Of a stretch of 64,000 nucleotides of DNA, positions 12,182-23,233 are shown piece by piece. The DNA is from Rhabdophis nuchalis (taxonomy: Eukaryota > Chordata > Lepidosauria > Squamata > Natricidae). Where the stretch lies: assembly GCA_039707465.1 (NCBI GenBank), contig CM077643.1:202826105-202890104 (forward strand), written 5' to 3'. Within the stretch, counting starts at the first letter, position 1. The number at the start of each line of letters is the position of its first letter. The notes beneath the pieces were generated by a model. It did no database searches and had not been told where the DNA came from. It was given only the letters and a program-made list of their open reading frames with translations. The position numbers and the translations under genes are program-made.

Positions 12182-12790
12182 CACTTGCTGTCAGTTAATA
12201 TTGTTGATTAGATTATGTATTTTGACACCTGAAATAAATTTTATATAAAATTGGATTTAGGAGATTAATAAAATTAACATTTTGGTAGCATTATCACTCA
12301 AAAACAATAGTTAAATGACTTAAATTTTGTGCTGATGTTTCAGATCAATCCTTTGGATAATTAGTAGAAATTTCTTAAATGCTTAAGATCCATACCATCA
12401 TGAGAATGCACATGTTAGGTCACACTTCTAACCAAGCATTCTTAAAATTGTTGGAGATTCAGTTGCTATAATTCTCATTCCTCAGTTATAGTGGCTGGAC
12501 AGTTGTGAATTGACACATCTGGAGAGCATCACAATATTAGGTAATTTACAAATGCCTTGTTTCTAGGTGGCTTTTTCTCAACCATTACAGCGAAAGCAAA
12601 TTATATCTATAACTGAAAATTCAACTATTGTTATTTAACATTAATCCCAAGAAACTTGATCACATTAGTAGAAGTACTGTATGTTGGGAAAGTAATGTTT
12701 CCTACACTAAAAAAGATCGATTTGGAGCTAGAGTAAACCATGTCCTCTTACATTTCTAGACATAGTAAAATGGTGAACCATAGCACAAAG

Positions 12791-13007
12791 CAGTGATAGC
12801 TAACCTTTTTGGCACCGAGTGCTGAAAGTACACACACAAAAGTGTGTGCGGCACAAACACACCCATAATGCAATGCGTGTGTGACCCCCCCCCCCCCCGC
12901 ATTCCGCCCCTTTGGCGGAACTGAGCTGGGCCGACGGCTCATGTGCCTGCAGAGAGGATTCTGCGTGCCACCTGTGGCACGCATGCCATAGGTTTGCAAT
13001 CAAGGGC
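12791..13007. mobile_element. Degenerate hAT MITE
   Basis: Starts CAGTGATAGCTAACCTTTTT and reaches gtggcacgcatgccatagg, matching the start and end of the related copy at 39720-40059. The right end is decayed (tttgcaatcaa) and I found no convincing 8-bp duplication. Holds a poly-C run at about 12877-12898. Confidence 0.65.
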
Positions 13008-13089
13008 ATAATGTATATACTTTTTATCAAAATGCTTAATGCCAAGAGTAACATATGTTTTTATTAGAACCTCCTTTCAGAAGAGATTA

Positions 13090-14146
13090 TCCAAGCTTTG
13101 GAGACCTTGTAGGATTGCCATTGTGGTAGAAAAGAGGAGCCAGCCATTTTGTACACCACCTTGAGCTGTTGTGCAACTGTGGGTTATAAATCAAATAAAT
13201 GCACACATGCTCTATGACTTTTTCTAGACAACTTTTCTATACATTGAGTCCATAAAAACAGCCTGGTTTATAAAGTTGTTTAGCAAATAGTAATAAAACA
13301 TCTTGATGAGTACAGTGGTTCAATATATAGGCTCCTATTCCTTGTTCCAAATACACTGTGCCATAAGAAAACACAAGAGAACTAGAAATGGAAAAGAATG
13401 TCTAGATCCAATGAAATTGTCTAAATAAGGTATTTCTCCTAACTAGACAGCTTTGCCATGTCATTAATATTTCTGATATATATTAGATCCAGGTTGAACA
13501 GCAGATTCTTTGCGAGATCCAGCAATTAGTGTTTCTCTCCTTTCTAAAATTGTAAGATCCAAAAGGGAAATTGGAACAAGCAATGACAAATGACCATGCT
13601 GTACAATTTGAAGTATGGATATTGGCCAGGCAAGCTAGATTCTTTACATTAACCATGTCCAATAGTCCAGAGGTATTGTATGACAACAGTTGGAAGACAA
13701 CAGCTTTTCTACTGTTGGGAAGAATCCAGATAGTTTTACTGATTGCCTGGCAAAATTCCTTAAAAGCCTGCTAAGTATCACCATCACATAAAGTAAGTGC
13801 AGCTAATCATGGGAACAAAATTATCAGAACCGATGAGTAAAAATGTAGAGAAGCCAGCAAGGGGTTACAATTTTACTGCCCCTTAGCTGCCATCCGGTAG
13901 TTGGCTAGATTTTTGCAATCTTATTTGAAGGAACCCAGCTCCCCTGCTAAATCAGTCAATCTGCCTCCGCTTTGGTAAGAAATTACATACGTTGCCAAGG
14001 AGCAGGGAGGAACACGCAGCATCCGGGCAAGAGGGAGGGATGGAAGAAACCCAAGCCACTCCTTCTACAGTCCCAAAAGAGTAGCGACTGGAGGAGGAGG
14101 AGGAAGCCGTGAGCATAAAGGCTTTGCTGTAACGGCATAGCAACCT
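13090..14146. other. Region upstream of KCTD18 coding start, no gene recognised
   Basis: Contains a short LINE 3'-end-like piece at about 13140-13200 (ttgtacaccaccttgagc ... aaataaat). The rest is unique-looking. The KCTD18 non-coding first exon should lie here or in the CpG-rich stretch that follows, but I cannot place it. Confidence 0.5.
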
Positions 14147-14242
14147 GCAAAGTTGGCTCTTTTAAGACTGGTGGACTTCAACTCCCAGAACTCCTCAGCC
14201 AGCCACGCAGTCACCAATCTTAAAAGAGCCCACTTTGCAGAC
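14147..14242. repeat. Short inverted-repeat element
   Basis: Left arm CTGCAAAGTTGGCTCTTTTA faces a right arm whose complement reads CTGCAAAGTGGGCTCTTTTA, around a core aacttcaactcccagaa-like segment shared with the MITE at 14527-14661. Probably a related MITE. Confidence 0.6.
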
Positions 14243-14249
14243 CTCTGAC

Positions 14250-15010
14250 CTAAGGGGATCCGAGGGAGGCGAGGCCAAGGACGAAGCCCCAGGAAATGCT
14301 CCGCTCGTGCGGTCCATTACCTTCCCAGTCCGTGGTTCCGGCCAGAAATTTTTGGGACTGGCACTCAAAACCCCGCCTTGCCTCTCGCGCTACCGCTTCC
14401 ATCTCCAAATCCGGCGGAAACGACGGAAACGGAAGAGGAGTCATGGATCTTTGAGGGGTGGAGTGGGGGGAAGTGCCTGCTCTTAAAGCACCCCCCCCCA
14501 ATCAACAATCTATGGATGCAATAAGACAGTGTTTCTCAACCTTGGTGACTTTAAGTCCTGTGGACTTCAACTCCCAGAATTCCCCAGCCAACTGTGCTGG
14601 CTGGGGAATTCTGGGAGTTGAAGTCCACAGGACTTAAAGTCACCAAGGTTGAGAAACACTGCAATAGGACGTCAAGAAACCACTTGGGGGAAAGTGCCCC
14701 TCGCGCGGCTAGGCAAGCATGAGGAGGATGACAAGGCAAGAATAGGGCTCGTCTAGAAAGTCCAAAGGCTCCTCCCGTCATGGAAGACACTAGCCGAGCG
14801 AGTCTCACCCCCGCTATAGCCCCAGCTGCCCACCGATCGCTCTTCCACCGTACTTTCTGATCGAGCGGGTCCAGGCTCGGGCCCACGCGCGCCAGCCGTT
14901 GCTCGTAACGGTTTAAGTGCTGAATGTCCGCGCGCGCCTGAGGCATCGCAACGCTCGTGCCCTTGTGGCTGCAGTTAAACGGTTCTGCCGTTGAGCGCCG
15001 TATCCCTTCT
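14250..15010. promoter_or_regulatory. Candidate shared KCTD18/SGO2 CpG-rich promoter region
   Basis: This is the one GC- and CpG-rich stretch between the divergently arranged genes outside transposon bodies, with ggatccgagggagg, cctcgcgcggc and cccacgcgcgccagcc segments. The position between KCTD18 (minus) and SGO2 (plus) suits a bidirectional promoter. No start site or core element can be fixed from sequence alone. A palindromic MITE (14527-14661) lies inside it. Confidence 0.45.
14527..14661. mobile_element. Palindromic hAT MITE (135 bp)
   Basis: Almost perfect inverted repeat from CAGTGTTTCTCAACCTTGGT to its complement at the right end, with only about 10 bp of loop around ccagccaactgtgctggctgg. 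Flanked by caataaga (14519-14526) and caatagga (14662-14669), a 7/8 TSD. A long hairpin can form. Confidence 0.87.
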
Positions 15011-15714
15011 CTTCAATTGGAGAGCGTCGAAGTTACCAGTTTTTGAAAAGGAAAACAAAAACAAACATAATTTATTGAAGTGTCCCTGGTGAGAAATTAT
15101 GACGTGTTATGGTTCTACTTTTTTTTCCTGTCAGTGGTCAAAATCACTTTCTTTTTTTCTTAATATGAAAGCAATTTTTCCACTTGTTTTCTGCTCCATA
15201 ACAAGGTTTGTGCACATTGACAAACACCACAGCATATTTTTCCCTAGAATTCAGAAGATAAAACTTAGTTTATCAATGCACTTATTGCAGTTCTTTCATT
15301 TGCTTGAATAAGATTGGGCTTGAAGGTATGAGAAACAGACTCACCAGTCAGAAATTTAAACGAGTCATAAAGTGAAGCAGCAAGCAATTGCATGTAAAAT
15401 ACGTTCTTGCAAGAACAGGTAGCTAACAAGTAGACACATCAAGGAACACATTTCTTCAACTTTTTATTCCCTTCACTCAAACTACAAATCCTTCCCTGCA
15501 GTCCCCTTTGATAAAAACCACAGGGTTGCAATCCACCTATTTCTCCATGAATTTTCCGATGCTTAATCTGGTTCCCTACCTTTTGCCCAGCTCTCCTTTT
15601 TCCATACTAGTTTTTGTCCTTCTTTTAATTTATTAACCTATATGTCTTGTTTCTTTACGATCCTTGCAGCATAAGCATAATTGAGCAAGCGATTGATTAA
15701 TTTTTCCACTATAT

Positions 15715-16262
15715 TGTTGTCCCCAATTTGGGTCTGAGCCTGGTGCCGAAGCCAATGATGAGTCAGACACGAGGTGCAAGTTTTCTGATTGCTTTTTATT
15801 GGAGTACTCCAAGGAAAAGGGTCCCTGGTCAAAAGGCCAAAAACCAAGAACAAAGGATTAAGAAAGCTTTATACATTTTCAGTAAAGAAGAAGGCGGGAC
15901 AAGGTGAAACAATAAGAAATATCCTCTAATAAACATTTTAGCACTAATTCTACAATTTGTTCTAATAGCTGTCCCATTCCTAGGTCTTAGCTAATGAATG
16001 CCCCAGGAGTTATCTAATAGACATTTCATTTGTTGCCGTCCATCTCTATTCCTAACTTTTAGCTGAGGTCTGCAAAATGTCTAATTCTCGTTGCTTTTAA
16101 CAACTTTCCAACTACCCATAATTGCTACAAGCTTTACACACTCATATTTCCTGTTGATAAGCATTTCTTTGTTCTTGTGAGACAGAGAGACAGACTCCAT
16201 TACAGTCTTTCTGATTTACTTTCAAGTGTGTGCCATGACCTAGCTTGAGCAGCCAGTCCATC
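15715..16262 (-). mobile_element. Candidate solo LTR (boundaries uncertain)
   Basis: Read on the minus strand it has a TATA-like GTATAAAGC at about 15875, then CCAATAAAAAGC (poly-A signal) at about 15800, and ends ...TTGGGGACAACA at 15715, the order expected of U3-R-U5. A start near TGATGGACTGG (16262) or TGTAATGGAGTC (16204) is possible. No target-site duplication was found and no internal retroviral genes adjoin. Confidence 0.42.
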
Positions 16263-17757
16263 ATATGACTACTAGACTATGTGGTTAAAACTGTTAACTA
16301 ATTTGCTTCACCAAGCTGACTCACTTATCGGAATAGCAGTCTCTTCCTGTTTTCCAGTCTCCAACTTTTTACCTTTAATGTCCCAATGTGCTACTGAACT
16401 TTTATACACACAACTCTTCAAAATTGCTTTCTTTGCACAAACAACATTATCTCCATCAGTTCTTACAAAGGTTTTGATTATTCCCGCTATCTATTTGTAG
16501 TTACTAATAAATAAGGGAAAAATCCATAAAGGCATTTAAGCTGAGTCATGACTCATGACTCCCAGAATGTGATCTGAATGCTAAAAGTTCAGAAATAGAA
16601 ATTAATGCTCATGTGAAAAAAGAATGCAAATGATAATGATATTTCCAATGGAGGCTTTTATCATTCATGGATCCAAACATTTTTTCCTCCATTTGCAATT
16701 TTTCAAGTTTTTTTTCTTAGAAAAAAGCAGAAGATAGGAAGCCCTTTGAAAGCATAGACAATTAATAGTAGGTCAAAAATCCTCTCTTAATGCAGAGATT
16801 TCCCTTTGAAGGTCCAGTCTTTTTCTTTTATCCTAACCTATCTCACGTGTTGTAGGAGAAAATGGAGAAGGGACCTTTGGGTGCTTTGCCTTGAGTTTTT
16901 GAATGAAAGACAGATCATAAATAATAACCATTGAAATAAGATTGCATTATGATGCTACCCAGGATAGATAAGTGAAGAGGTTAGTTCCTTCTTAGAAAAC
17001 CAGAATAAGAGTTTAACTGCATAGTTCCTTGTGCTTTTCTTCTGTCCTGAAGATGGAAGGAAAATGCATTGTAATATTTTGCTGCCCGCATTGGAGCCTT
17101 TTATTGCATCTCATGGCATAGGACCAGGTTATCTGAGGCACCATTTTGTTCCATTGGGATTGGCCCACCCTACTCACACAGGCAAAAGATGTCTTGTGTT
17201 GGTATTTTCAAGTAAAAGAATAGTCAGTCTTTTCCCTAACATGGCTGGTATAACATACAGGCTAATGATCTAGACAGAGTACTACATTTTCCACCATGTA
17301 TGTTTTCCACAATATGTTTGAGTAGTATCTTGGAATCTTGTTAGCTTAAGTAAGAAAAACTATTTTTTCCAGAAACTGGCGTAAAATAATTTAAATTTTA
17401 GCTTACAAACAATTGTTCTGGTAATGCCATTAACGTGATCAAGAGAGAATACTAGTTTGGCGGAACTAGTATAGAGTTCCTGAAGCCAATGTAAATTTTA
17501 ACTGAAAAGACTATAGATAATTTTAAAATAGAAAATCTTGTAATTTTATTGAGGAACTGACTTTTTCAGTACAATATGCATTTAATTGGATAACCGGCCT
17601 GGGTTGTTAAGGTGATCTTAGGGGTATGATTGTCATATTTAGAAACATGAATATATTTGGATATTGAATAATAGAGATAAATAGAATATTTTAAATGCAA
17701 ATTTTAATATTTTTCCCATGATATCCATTGTTAGATCTTCAGAGTAATAAACTAAAG
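16263..17757 (+). other. SGO2 upstream / first intron, nothing recognised
   Basis: AT-rich with no supported exon. A 5' UTR exon of SGO2 should lie upstream of 17758, but I could not identify it. Confidence 0.5.
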
Positions 17758-17902
17758 ATGGAAATTGATGTAATGCCTGAAGCATCTTCCCTTTTTACTA
17801 TTGGAGGTATTAAAAGATGTGTGATGGAGAAGAAAAATGGAGCTCTAAAAGTTAAAAAGCTAAATGCTTCTCTGCCATTTAAAATCAAAACCAAGATAAC
17901 TA
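17758..17902 (+). CDS. SGO2: SGO2 start exon
   Basis: ATG at 17758. Encodes MEIDVMPEASSLFTIGGIKR and then LNASLPFKIKTKIT, close to the mammalian SGO2 N-terminus. Donor ACT A|GTAAGT at 17903. Candidate acceptors are the AGs at 17733-17734 and 17741-17742. An in-frame ATG at 17773 is the alternative start. Confidence 0.88.
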
Positions 17903-18007
17903 GTAAGTGCTAATTAAATTATAAATAATCAGACTCATACTTGCAAAAATAAAATGCTTGATTTTTTGCAATATACAGTGTGTGTGTATACATACATACA
18001 TATACAT

Positions 18008-19934
18008 ACCAGTGGTGGGTTTCTCCTGGTTCGCACCGGATTGGTAGAACTGGTTGGTAAAATTTACGGATCTGGTGTGAGGAGGTTCCACCGTGGACCC
18101 GGAAGTAAGTTCTGGAACCTGCCTGCCCTGTCTGTCTCCCTGTGCTCAGAAAAACGCTGTGCGGGGAGGTCCCTTACTGGCGGACAGTCGTCCTAAAACC
18201 TGCCTGCCAGCAAAGGACTTACCTGGATTCACTTTTCTGAGCAGGGGTGGAGACGGAAGGTAGCTTGCGCTGTCCATCTCCCCTGCTCAGAAAAGCCAGC
18301 CCAGGGTGGTTCCACCGGCAGACCCAGAAGTAAGTCTGCCCCAGGGGCAGAGGGGGCGGTTAATAAGTCAGTCGAATGAATGAAATGAAATCCCTGCCAG
18401 TGACCCAATGGGAAGGAAAGGAATAGGGAAAAAAGCCACCCTCCCTGGACATCGCATCAGCAGCCCCAAGCGCACCGATCTCGACGTTTTTCACATCGGG
18501 GTGTGCTTCAAGAGGGAAGGAGTGAAGACCTTTACCGGATTGCTGGTGGCGGAGGTGTGAGCCTGTTACCCTGTGCTTAGCAAAGCAAGTCTGGGGAAGT
18601 CCTTTGCGCTGGCCAGAGAAGGTCGTCACTCCCTCCCTCTTGCAGCACGCCCCAATGTGAAAAATGCCGAGATCGGCGTGCTTGGGGCTGCTGCGACGTC
18701 CAGGGAGGCTAAACCAAGCAGTACGCCTCTCCCAGCCATGGCTTTCGCAGCTTCCCAGAGCACCAAAAATCTTCGTGCTCATCACAACTGCAATAGATGT
18801 CCGGAAGTGGCTTTGGGGGTTGTCGGGCTGGAAACCCAAGTCCCATTAGCCCCAAAAGCCACATCTTGACGAAGAAGCCTAAGCAAAGCTGGGCAGAGGA
18901 AGGGGGAAACCCTAGCGAGGGCTGCTAGAGCTGCGTTGCCCCGCTGGGTTCAGGGACTTCCGCCCCTCATACCGTGCTTTGCAGCTGCTGAAGCTCTGCA
19001 CAGACCTCTTTGCAGTGCTGGGAGGAATCCCTCCTCCCCAGAACCAGGTTGCCCAAAGAGGTCTGTGCAGGGCTCTGGCAGCTGCAAAGCGCGACACGAG
19101 GAGCAGAAGTCCCCGAACTCAGCAGGGCAACGCAGCTCCAGGAATAGCAGTAGTTCCCCTTTCCTCTGCTCAGCTCTCTGCCTCCTCCTTTGCTTAGACT
19201 CCACGCTGGGTTCGGGGGCTTCTGCCCCTTTTGCAGCCACCAGAGCCCCTCACGGATCTCTTCAGGGTCAACCTGGCTGGGCAACCTGGTTCTGGGGATT
19301 TTCCCCCTCCCCAAAAACTGCCCACCCATCTCTCCAGATCTTGCGACTTTTTCAGGGTTTTCTTTTTAAAAAACGCCTCTCCGGACGATCTTGAAAACCT
19401 GCGAGGTTGCTTTGGGAGGGGGCAGACGGGTAGCATTTCCCCCCCCCCCCCCGGGCACCTGTATCCTTGGAGCCTGCAGTCCATCCACAGGGGGGATGGA
19501 TCCCCCTTGCGTTCCTCATCTTCCCAGATGAGCTCGTAAGGGGACAGAAAAGGTTGTTCTCCTGTCCCAGGTTCAATTGTGGTCATAATAGCCCAAGCAG
19601 AGTGCTTCTGGGGAGGATAGGGGGGCAAAAATGAGCAAAAATTGGCCTGTTTTTCACAAAAACGGGCAGTTTTTTGGTAAAAAAATAATTGCATGCATAG
19701 CCTTATGGAAGCTTAATAGAGTGCTGCTGGGGGATGCAAAAAACAGCAAATTTGTTGCTCATTTCTGCCCTCCCCAGCCCCCAGGAGCTCTCTGCAAGAC
19801 CTCCATAAGGGTCTGCACAGCCATTTTGGTGAAGGGGCAGGGCTTCAGGAGACAATAAATGCTGTATTCGGTGTATAAGATGCAGCCTCTTTTTAGAGGA
19901 AAAAAGGTGTATCTTATGCTCTGAAAAATACGGT
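18008..19934. mobile_element. Composite of fold-back DNA elements
   Basis: Opens with CAGTGGTGGGTTTCTCCTGG, the same hAT-type end as at 38450, and shares its gtaagtctg and acccaatgggaaggaaagg blocks (18331, 18394). Contains two large internal inverted repeats (18437-18532 with 18620-18710; 18950-19015 with 19054-19120). The right end (19863-19934) is itself a hairpin, from gtattcggtgtataagatg to cttatgctctgaaaaatacgg. The matching hAT terminus is not found, so this is probably several elements nested or fused. Confidence 0.55.
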
Positions 19935-20616
19935 ACTTTTCATCCATTGTTTCTTGTCTTGCCTACTGGTGCTTTGGAAAATAAGTTGATCCCCATCTTT
20001 ATGGCAGCCCCTTAAATAGGGGAGTACTGCTATCATGTCACCTCTAATTCTTTTGTCTAGACTAGTCACAGCCAGTTCTTGCAACTGTTCTTCATATGTT
20101 TTTATCTCCAGGCCTTTAATCATCTTAGTTGCTGTCCTTTGCACTTTTTCCAAAGTCTTAACATCTTTTTTGTAACGTGACCAAAACTGGATTCCAGGTA
20201 TGGTCTTACTAAGAATTTATAAAGCAAGTACTAATACTTCACATGATTTTGATTCTGTGCTTCTGTTTTTACAACCAAGGATTGTATTACCTTTTGTGGC
20301 TGCTGCCACACACTGCTGAAATGTTTAAGTGATCATATGCTAAGACTCCAAGATCCCTCTCACATTTATTGTTTTTGAGCCAGGTTTTTCCTAATCTTTA
20401 TTTGTATCTTTGTCTTTTCCTGCCTAGGTGTAAAATCTTGCTTTTCTCCACATTAAATTTCATGTTGTTAGATAAGGCCCACTGTTCAAGTCTGTCAAGA
20501 TCTTTTTGGATCCTGAGCTTGTCTTCTGGAGTGTTGGCTATTCCTGCCAGCTTAGAGTCACCTGCAAATTTGATGAATTCCCTTTCTATTCTCTCATCTA
20601 AGTCATTTATGAAGAT
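19935..20616 (-). mobile_element. CR1 LINE, RT C-terminal part
   Basis: The minus strand encodes CR1 ORF2: MEKVQRTATKMIKGLEIKTY at 20153-19914 and the palm/thumb text FINDLDERIEREFIKFAGDS with NNMKFNVEKSKILHLGR at 20613-20398. Frames are broken. It is interrupted at about 20616 by repeat X and resumes at 22395. Confidence 0.85.
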
Positions 20617-20719
20617 ACTAGCTATACCCGGCCACGCGTTGCTGTGGCCCAGTCTGGTTAAATGGCCAACCAATCTGTGTGTAGATCTACACCTGCACAC
20701 ATACACACAACCACAGTAT

Positions 20720-21079
20720 AACCCCCAACCTACCTACCTACTGTATTTCTCCCTATCTATCCCTCTATCTATCCCCCTACCTACCTATTGTATTTCTCCC
20801 TATCTATCCCTGTACCTGCCTACCTATCTACCTACTGTATTTCTTACTCTCTATCTATCCCTCTATTTATCTACCTACCTACTGTATTTCTCCCTCTCTA
20901 TCTATCCCTGTACTTACCTACCTACCTACTGTATTTTTCCCTCTATATATCCCTGTACCTACCTACCTACTGTATTTCTCCCCTCTATCCCTCTACCTAC
21001 CTACCTACCCTATTTCCCCCTCTCTCTGTATTCACCTACCTACCTACCTACCTACCTACTGTATTCTTCCCTCTCTCCC

Positions 21080-21143
<64 letters not shown>

Positions 21144-21315
21144 CCTACCTACCTACCTACCTACCTACCTACCTACCTACCTACCTACCTACTTACCTAT
21201 TGTATTTCTCTCTATATACCTGTACCTATCTACCTACCTGCTGTATTCATTCCTCTCGTTTATCCCTCTACTTACCTAACTACCTACTGTATTTCTTCCT
21301 CTCTCTATATTCCTC
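20720..21315. repeat. CTAC/CTAT tetranucleotide array
   Basis: Irregular CTAC units with a ctgtatttctccctctctat spacer, then a pure (CTAT)n block at about 21080-21140 followed by (CTAC)n to about 21190. Generates spurious Tyr/Leu/Pro-rich ORFs. Confidence 0.92.
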
Positions 21316-21429
21316 TACCTAAATAAATAGCCCTCCCCTCCCCAGAACACCATCACCCCACAGTCAACCTCCTCCAGGCCCCTCTCCCTCCCTCCCTCGT
21401 GCCTAACACAGTGGTGGGCAAAGTCATTA

Positions 21430-21477
21430 CTCTCTTTGTCCCTCTGTTCCTCCCTCCCTCTCTGTCTTTCTCTGTCA

Positions 21478-21514
<37 letters not shown>

Positions 21515-21720
21515 CTTCCTCCCCCATCTCTGTCACTCTGTTTGTGTATGATTGCCTGTCTATCTTTCTCTCACTCATTCTCTCTGTGTGTCTGTCTCTC
21601 TCCCCTCCCTTTCTCTGTGTCACTGTGTGTGTGCCTGTCGATCTCTCTCATTCATTATCTCTCTTTTTGTCTCTCCCTCCCTCTCTGTCTCTCTGTGTAT
21701 CAGTCTCCCCCCCCCCCCTG
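21430..21720. repeat. Pyrimidine-rich (CT)n tract
   Basis: Near-continuous C/T with TG interruptions, including a pure (TC)n run at about 21487-21514 and a poly-C run at about 21706-21718. Confidence 0.88.
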
Positions 21721-22394
21721 CCGCCGCAAGCAGCGAAAAGGCCGGCATGTCGGCTGGGGAGGCTAGGGCTGCCTCCTCCCACAGCGAGCGTGGCCGTCTG
21801 GGCGCCGCACGCCCCCCCCCCCAGCCCTGCGCCGCCCCGTGACACGCAGCCCTCGCCGACCGGCAGGCGCACCGGGCAGGACAGCCGACCACGCCCCCAC
21901 CAGCTCTCTCCAATGGCTCCGGAAAGTGCACCTCGGGGGCATCGGAGAGAGCCGGTGGAGATGCGCCCGGCTGCCCCGCCCAACACGCGACCACCACACG
22001 GGGCTAGGACGCTTCTGATCCTGCGGCCCTGCGTGTGTGTGCGTGTGCGCGTGCGTGTGTGGAAGAGAGTGGCTGCAGGCAGACAGGGAGGCGCATGTGT
22101 TGCTTTCCACGTTGCCCCTGGCAACGTTCCTTCAAGGCGGTTTTCTGCCGTTACGTGTCCATGACGTATCAGCCGGATGGGAGGAGTTAACACGGAGTTT
22201 GAAACGTTTTCAGTTAGTACCTTTTACTTGTGCGTGCCTTGCACACGATACATGTGTGCTAGGCACAAAATGATTTGGTATTCTATTATCAGAAGTCCTT
22301 GTCAACATTGTGTGAAAGTTTGGTGTAAATCGGTCCAGTAGTTTTTGGATTAGTGGATTCGTACAAACTATTTTACATTTTTATTTATATAGAT

Positions 22395-23140
22395 TGAAGA
22401 GTACTGGGTCTAAGACAGAATCTTGTGGTACCATACTGCTTAGTTCCTTCCGAGTTTGTCAGTTTGTGGTGGTGATGCCTATCCCACTTTTTTCTAGCTT
22501 ACCAAGAAGTAAATTGTGGTCTGTTTTGTCTAAGTATACCATGTCCACAGCATTTCACTGGTCTACTAATTTAGTCACTTTGTTCAAGAATGAAATAAGA
22601 TTGGTTTGGCATTATCTATTTTTAACAAACTCGTGCTGGCGTGTAGTTATAATTTCGTTTGTTTCTATATGTTCACAGATCTTTTCCAGTATCTTCCCAG
22701 GTATTGATGTTAGGCTGGTTGGCCTGTAATTTCCTGGGTTTTTTTTCCTTGTTAGAAAATGGGAACCACATCAGCTCTTTTCCAATCCCCAGGTAGTTCC
22801 CCGGTGCTCCAGGATTTATGCCTTTAGTGACAACTCTGAATTAATTTGTTCAGTGATCCATTTCTTTTCATGTTTATCCATGTTATTCATTACCATAATG
22901 GTTCCAAAGCACCTTCTGCCTTCTTCAAATCCTCCTTTAACTTGCATAGTCATAAGGAAAATCGTTGCCTGTACAATTCTAATCTTTATGGATCCAAATA
23001 TCTTTTCTAAGTTCTTTATAATTACTCCATCAATTGCTAGTATACAATATATTTCTTGGTAGTGGTTCTCTTCCTGTTGATAGTTGATTTTAAAATGCAT
23101 AATCTTTTAAAAAGCCCACTACAATGTCAAATCAAATCTT
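22395..23140 (-). mobile_element. CR1 LINE, RT part upstream of the X insertion
   Basis: Continues the CR1 ORF2 of 19935-20616 on the minus strand with the typical segment complementary to ttgaagagtactgggtctaa and gaatcttgtggtacc. Many frame breaks. The 5' limit is uncertain. Confidence 0.75.
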
Positions 23141-23233
23141 TATTATAATCGTAGTCCAGCATATCATTTCAGTATCTTCATTGTCAGTTCTAAAGTTGGT
23201 TGCTGAACTTGTCATTAGTTTCTACTAAGTGTA

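Larger units (their letters stand above)
20617..22394 (+). mobile_element. Composite repeat X, copy 1 (inserted in CR1)
   Basis: Starts ACTAGCTATACCCGGCCACG and ends ACATTTTTATTTATATAGAT. The CR1 sequence resumes on each side, which fixes the ends. Inside are a head of about 100 bp, a 600-bp CTAC/CTAT array, pyrimidine-rich tracts, a hAT-like end at 21411 (CAGTGGTGGGCAAAGTCATT) and a 200-bp conserved tail (gtgtgctaggcacaaaatga ... ggattcgtacaaactattt). No coding capacity. Class unknown. Confidence 0.7.

Noticed and set aside
12002..12184. KCTD18 starting one codon upstream with a double Met
   Set aside because: The first codon of that open frame is GTG; the only ATG there is at 12181-12179.
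20369..21322. 317-aa Tyr/Leu/Pro-rich ORF, plus similar ones at 38832-39638 and 63155-63406
   Set aside because: Products of CTAC/CTAT microsatellite arrays, not genes.
21620..22193. Pro/Arg-rich ORFs in the GC-rich part of X copy 1
   Set aside because: No conserved domain, overlapping in many frames; explained by high GC content.
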